Shown here: piece after piece, positions 61,921-64,000 of the stretch
Position numbering within the stretch: the first letter of the stretch is position 1
How the letters are laid out: each line of letters begins with the position of its first letter
DNA from: Dillenia suffruticosa
Taxonomy: Eukaryota > Streptophyta > Magnoliopsida > Dilleniales > Dilleniaceae
Length of the DNA stretch: 64,000 nucleotides
Assembly (NCBI GenBank): GCA_033439265.1
Contig: JAVTVX010000027.1
Location: forward strand, 2,495,001 to 2,559,000
Direction of reading: 5' to 3'
Notes under the pieces: model-generated
Databases searched by the model: none
Told to the model about the DNA's origin: nothing
Seen by the model: the letters and a program-made list of their open reading frames with translations, nothing else
Translations under genes and position numbers: made by a program

Positions 61921-62599
61921 TTACCATTTCCAGAAAACATTGGAGCCACACTTGTACTTGTCCTTCCCTTCACACTCCAACTCCAAATCATCAGAAAGGA
62001 ATGGCACTTTCTGCAAGAACACACCAGATCCCAAAAATTAGCAACATACCAATCAAGCACAAACTTAGAAAACAAATGTTGATGAAACGCTGACCTTCTG
62101 CTTGGCAAGATCTTGGCAACCGGTGAAGTTCTCGGGGAACTTGCATGTGCCAAACTCAACCGTGTATGCCCTTGCAAAGTTTGCACCACTTGTTGCCAAT
62201 CTCTTCCTGTCATTAAGCTCCTATACAAGAAAACATTACGATCATTCAAAGGGTTGAGTGTGAGTTCATAAAAAATTTGAAGTCTTTTAACTACATTACC
62301 TTGTTAGCCTTGCTCTTCTCAAGGTACTCTTCAATTATTCCAGCATTGGCAGGAGTAGAGGCAATGGTGGTAGCGAAGAGCACCGCTGCAAGGCCAAGAA
62401 ATGCAGCTCTTCTTCCCTCACTGCCTTTCACTTCCTTAGCATCAACAATCTTTTGTTGTTGAGCTTTGATCACAGGCAATTTAGAACCAGACACAACTTG
62501 GGATGCACTAGATGGCATGAACTTTGAGCTGAGTTCAGAGGAGGAAACTCCTGAGATGGCATAACTGCAAGCCAGGACACTTGAGTTCACTGCTGCCAT
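61921..62599 (-). CDS. PSAN: Photosystem I reaction centre subunit N, chloroplastic
   Basis: Three exons (62300-62599, 62095-62220, 61921-62010), all in phase 0 with GT-AG introns, give 171 residues, the same length as Arabidopsis PsaN. PsaN is a small extrinsic subunit on the lumenal side of photosystem I that helps plastocyanin docking. A bipartite transit peptide leads: a Ser-rich stromal part, then a twin-arginine signal EGRRAAFLGLAAVLFATTIA with RR at 63-64 and cleavage ANA|GII after residue 86. The mature 85 residues contain IEEYLEKSKANKELND, the Cys-containing FGTCKFPENFTGCQ, then CEGKDKYKCGSNVFWKW, giving the four expected Cys. Upstream lie a GATAAG (I-box) and a CCAAT element, in keeping with a light-regulated nuclear photosynthesis gene. 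The gene looks intact. Confidence 0.97.
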
Positions 62600-62783
62600 T
62601 GATGCAAGTATTGCTAAGGCAAAAATGTCAAAACTTTGGTGTCACAGGGAAAAGAAAACCAAGTTTAGGAGAAATGGGTATGACTATGATGATCTGTGTT
62701 TTTGTGTTTTTTGGGTGTTCATGGATTACAGGTGAGGAGAGTGATATGGATGATGTATTAGGAAAGATTGTGGTTAGAGTGCG

Positions 62784-62813
62784 GATAAGGTGAGATTTCC
62801 TCACTCCCATTGG
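62784..62813 (-). promoter_or_regulatory. I-box and CCAAT box upstream of PSAN
   Basis: GATAAGG (plus-strand 62784-62790) matches the I-box core of light-regulated plant promoters, and ATTGG (62809-62813) reads as CCAAT on the gene strand. They lie about 185-215 bases 5' of the PSAN start codon. No clear TATA box is seen closer to the gene, which is usual for many photosystem I genes. Confidence 0.45.
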
Positions 62814-62819
62814 CAAACA

Positions 62820-64000
62820 TAGCTACTATGGTCTCAATTTTTATTTTTTTTTATTTTTGTGGGGTTTGGTTTGAGTATGTAGGCCCAAATAGGAATCAAT
62901 TTGTGTGGTTTGAATTTGGTGCTAACCCCAAAGTTCTTGACTCTCTCTCTCTCTCCCCCCCCCCCGGCACCCCCACCTTCTCCCCCCTCCCAATATTATA
63001 TGTTAGGGAATAATTCCTTGATCTGAAAAGGGTTGTTTTGAGTTTGTAAAGGGTTTCTGTTTGTGGAATTAATTATTCTAAATGATTTGGTTGTTGCTTC
63101 CGGTTTAAGAGAGGACAAAAACATGGAAAACAACAAGGACGGTGAGCGAAAGGTCTTCAAATAATTTTATTTGATATAAGGAGAAAAGAAATCGGGTAGA
63201 ATATCAGAGGTCTGACAACTCATAACGCACATTTACATTTTGTAGTCATTTTTAAACATACAAAATAAAAAAAATCTTTTGAAGAAATTCTGGTCAATCA
63301 AAATACGACACAAGTGAAGCTGATCCAACATCACTTAACATATGTTGGTTAACCTTATTGTACGATACACCAAATTTATTTGAATTGAATAATCAGAAAC
63401 TTTATTATCTTAATATGAAATTTTGAGTTTGAATTCTAAAAATAATAAAAAAAATTTAGGAAAATTAATCTTTAAAATGGATCTCACAATATTTAAAATA
63501 GATTAATCAGAAAAAACAGAGATGGTAAAAAAAAAAAACCTTATTCCATGATACGAAATGTAGTAAAATAGATTTAACAAAACACAAAAAAAAATCTATT
63601 ATTTGTTTTATATAACGTATGGTGTGATTCATTTTCGAATGTTATTATGAAAATGAAAAAGATAAGCAAATCGACCCAAAGTTTTATTAAAATAAAATTT
63701 TACAAGGAAAAACAGTTGTCATTAGGGCATTCCGAAAATATGATATGGCTTCATTTTCCAAATATAAAGGCGCACAACGTCTCGTTTCCTCAATACAAGA
63801 TAGAAAAAGGAGAAGTGTTTTTTTTTGGGGGTGGGCGAGGGGGGGGGGGGGTTGAGAGGAGCTTAAACGAGCCATTTTTGGAATTGAATGCGAGGTTTGG
63901 TTACTCGTGATGTTAAAATTTGTGGCCCACAAGGTCAAACAGGTCATTCGCTATGGCCATTAACGACGTCGTTTAATTCAAAATATGCTTCATTTTAGTG
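62820..64000. other. PSAN upstream flank and AT-rich DNA
   Basis: No supported gene. It contains a CT run followed by C-rich DNA (62941-62990) and a G run (63839-63850). The ORFs here are low-complexity or lack domains. Confidence 0.5.

Noticed and set aside
61632..62249. 205-residue minus-strand ORF
   Set aside because: It covers PSAN exons and an intron in the wrong frame.
1..64000. CRISPR arrays, operons or bacterial-type systems
   Set aside because: The DNA is plant nuclear sequence with introns; the repeats are microsatellites and dispersed elements, with no regularly spaced array.

Overview
The window is nuclear DNA of a flowering plant, most likely a eudicot. The evidence is GT-AG introns, AT-rich intergenic DNA full of microsatellites and old repeats, and plant-only gene families: ABCG5, the plant SAL1 phosphatase, PUB-type U-box ligases, nuclear group II intron maturases, photosystem I subunit N and PLS-type PPR genes. 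I cannot name the species. Most genes were rebuilt exon by exon from splice sites that keep reading phase, so internal boundaries are predictions.

Layout. 0.2-1.7 kb (minus) and 3.5-5.0 kb (plus) hold two broken PPR genes facing away from each other; the second is a SLO2-like relic. 6.5-8.4 kb (minus) is an intact intronless ABCG5-type half transporter. 8.5-13.8 kb is repeat-rich. 13.8-16.3 kb (plus) is a hAT transposon with an almost complete transposase but no 5' end. Directly behind it is a 5'-truncated, frameshifted copy of the branched-chain 2-oxoacid dehydrogenase E1-alpha gene (16.4-17.7 kb). 18.1-22.2 kb (minus) is a complete eight-exon SAL1 gene with a GC-AG first intron. 26.2-29.5 kb (minus) is a two-exon nuclear intron maturase whose reverse-transcriptase active site is lost. 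29.5-36.3 kb is repeats. 36.4-37.6 kb (plus) is an intronless U-box E3 ligase.

The right half is richer in genes: a thylakoid-lumen TPR protein (40.1-42.8 kb, minus), the small GTPase RABC1/Rab18 (44.6-49.2 kb, minus), a multi-pass membrane protein (50.7-51.7 kb, minus), a membrane-anchored GH28 polygalacturonase-like protein (56.5-60.8 kb, plus) and PSAN (61.9-62.6 kb, minus).

These genes do not form a pathway or cluster. Several are organelle-directed: the maturase to mitochondria, the TPR protein and PsaN to the thylakoid lumen, both with twin-arginine signals. I found no undescribed multi-gene system. The most notable signals are an abundant dispersed repeat family seen at several stages of decay (one copy replaces the 5' end of the hAT transposase), the GC-AG intron in SAL1, the duplicated N-terminal segment and lost catalytic motif of the maturase, a nearly content-free retroposition footprint at 54.8 kb, and a U2 snRNA-like hairpin at 30.55 kb.
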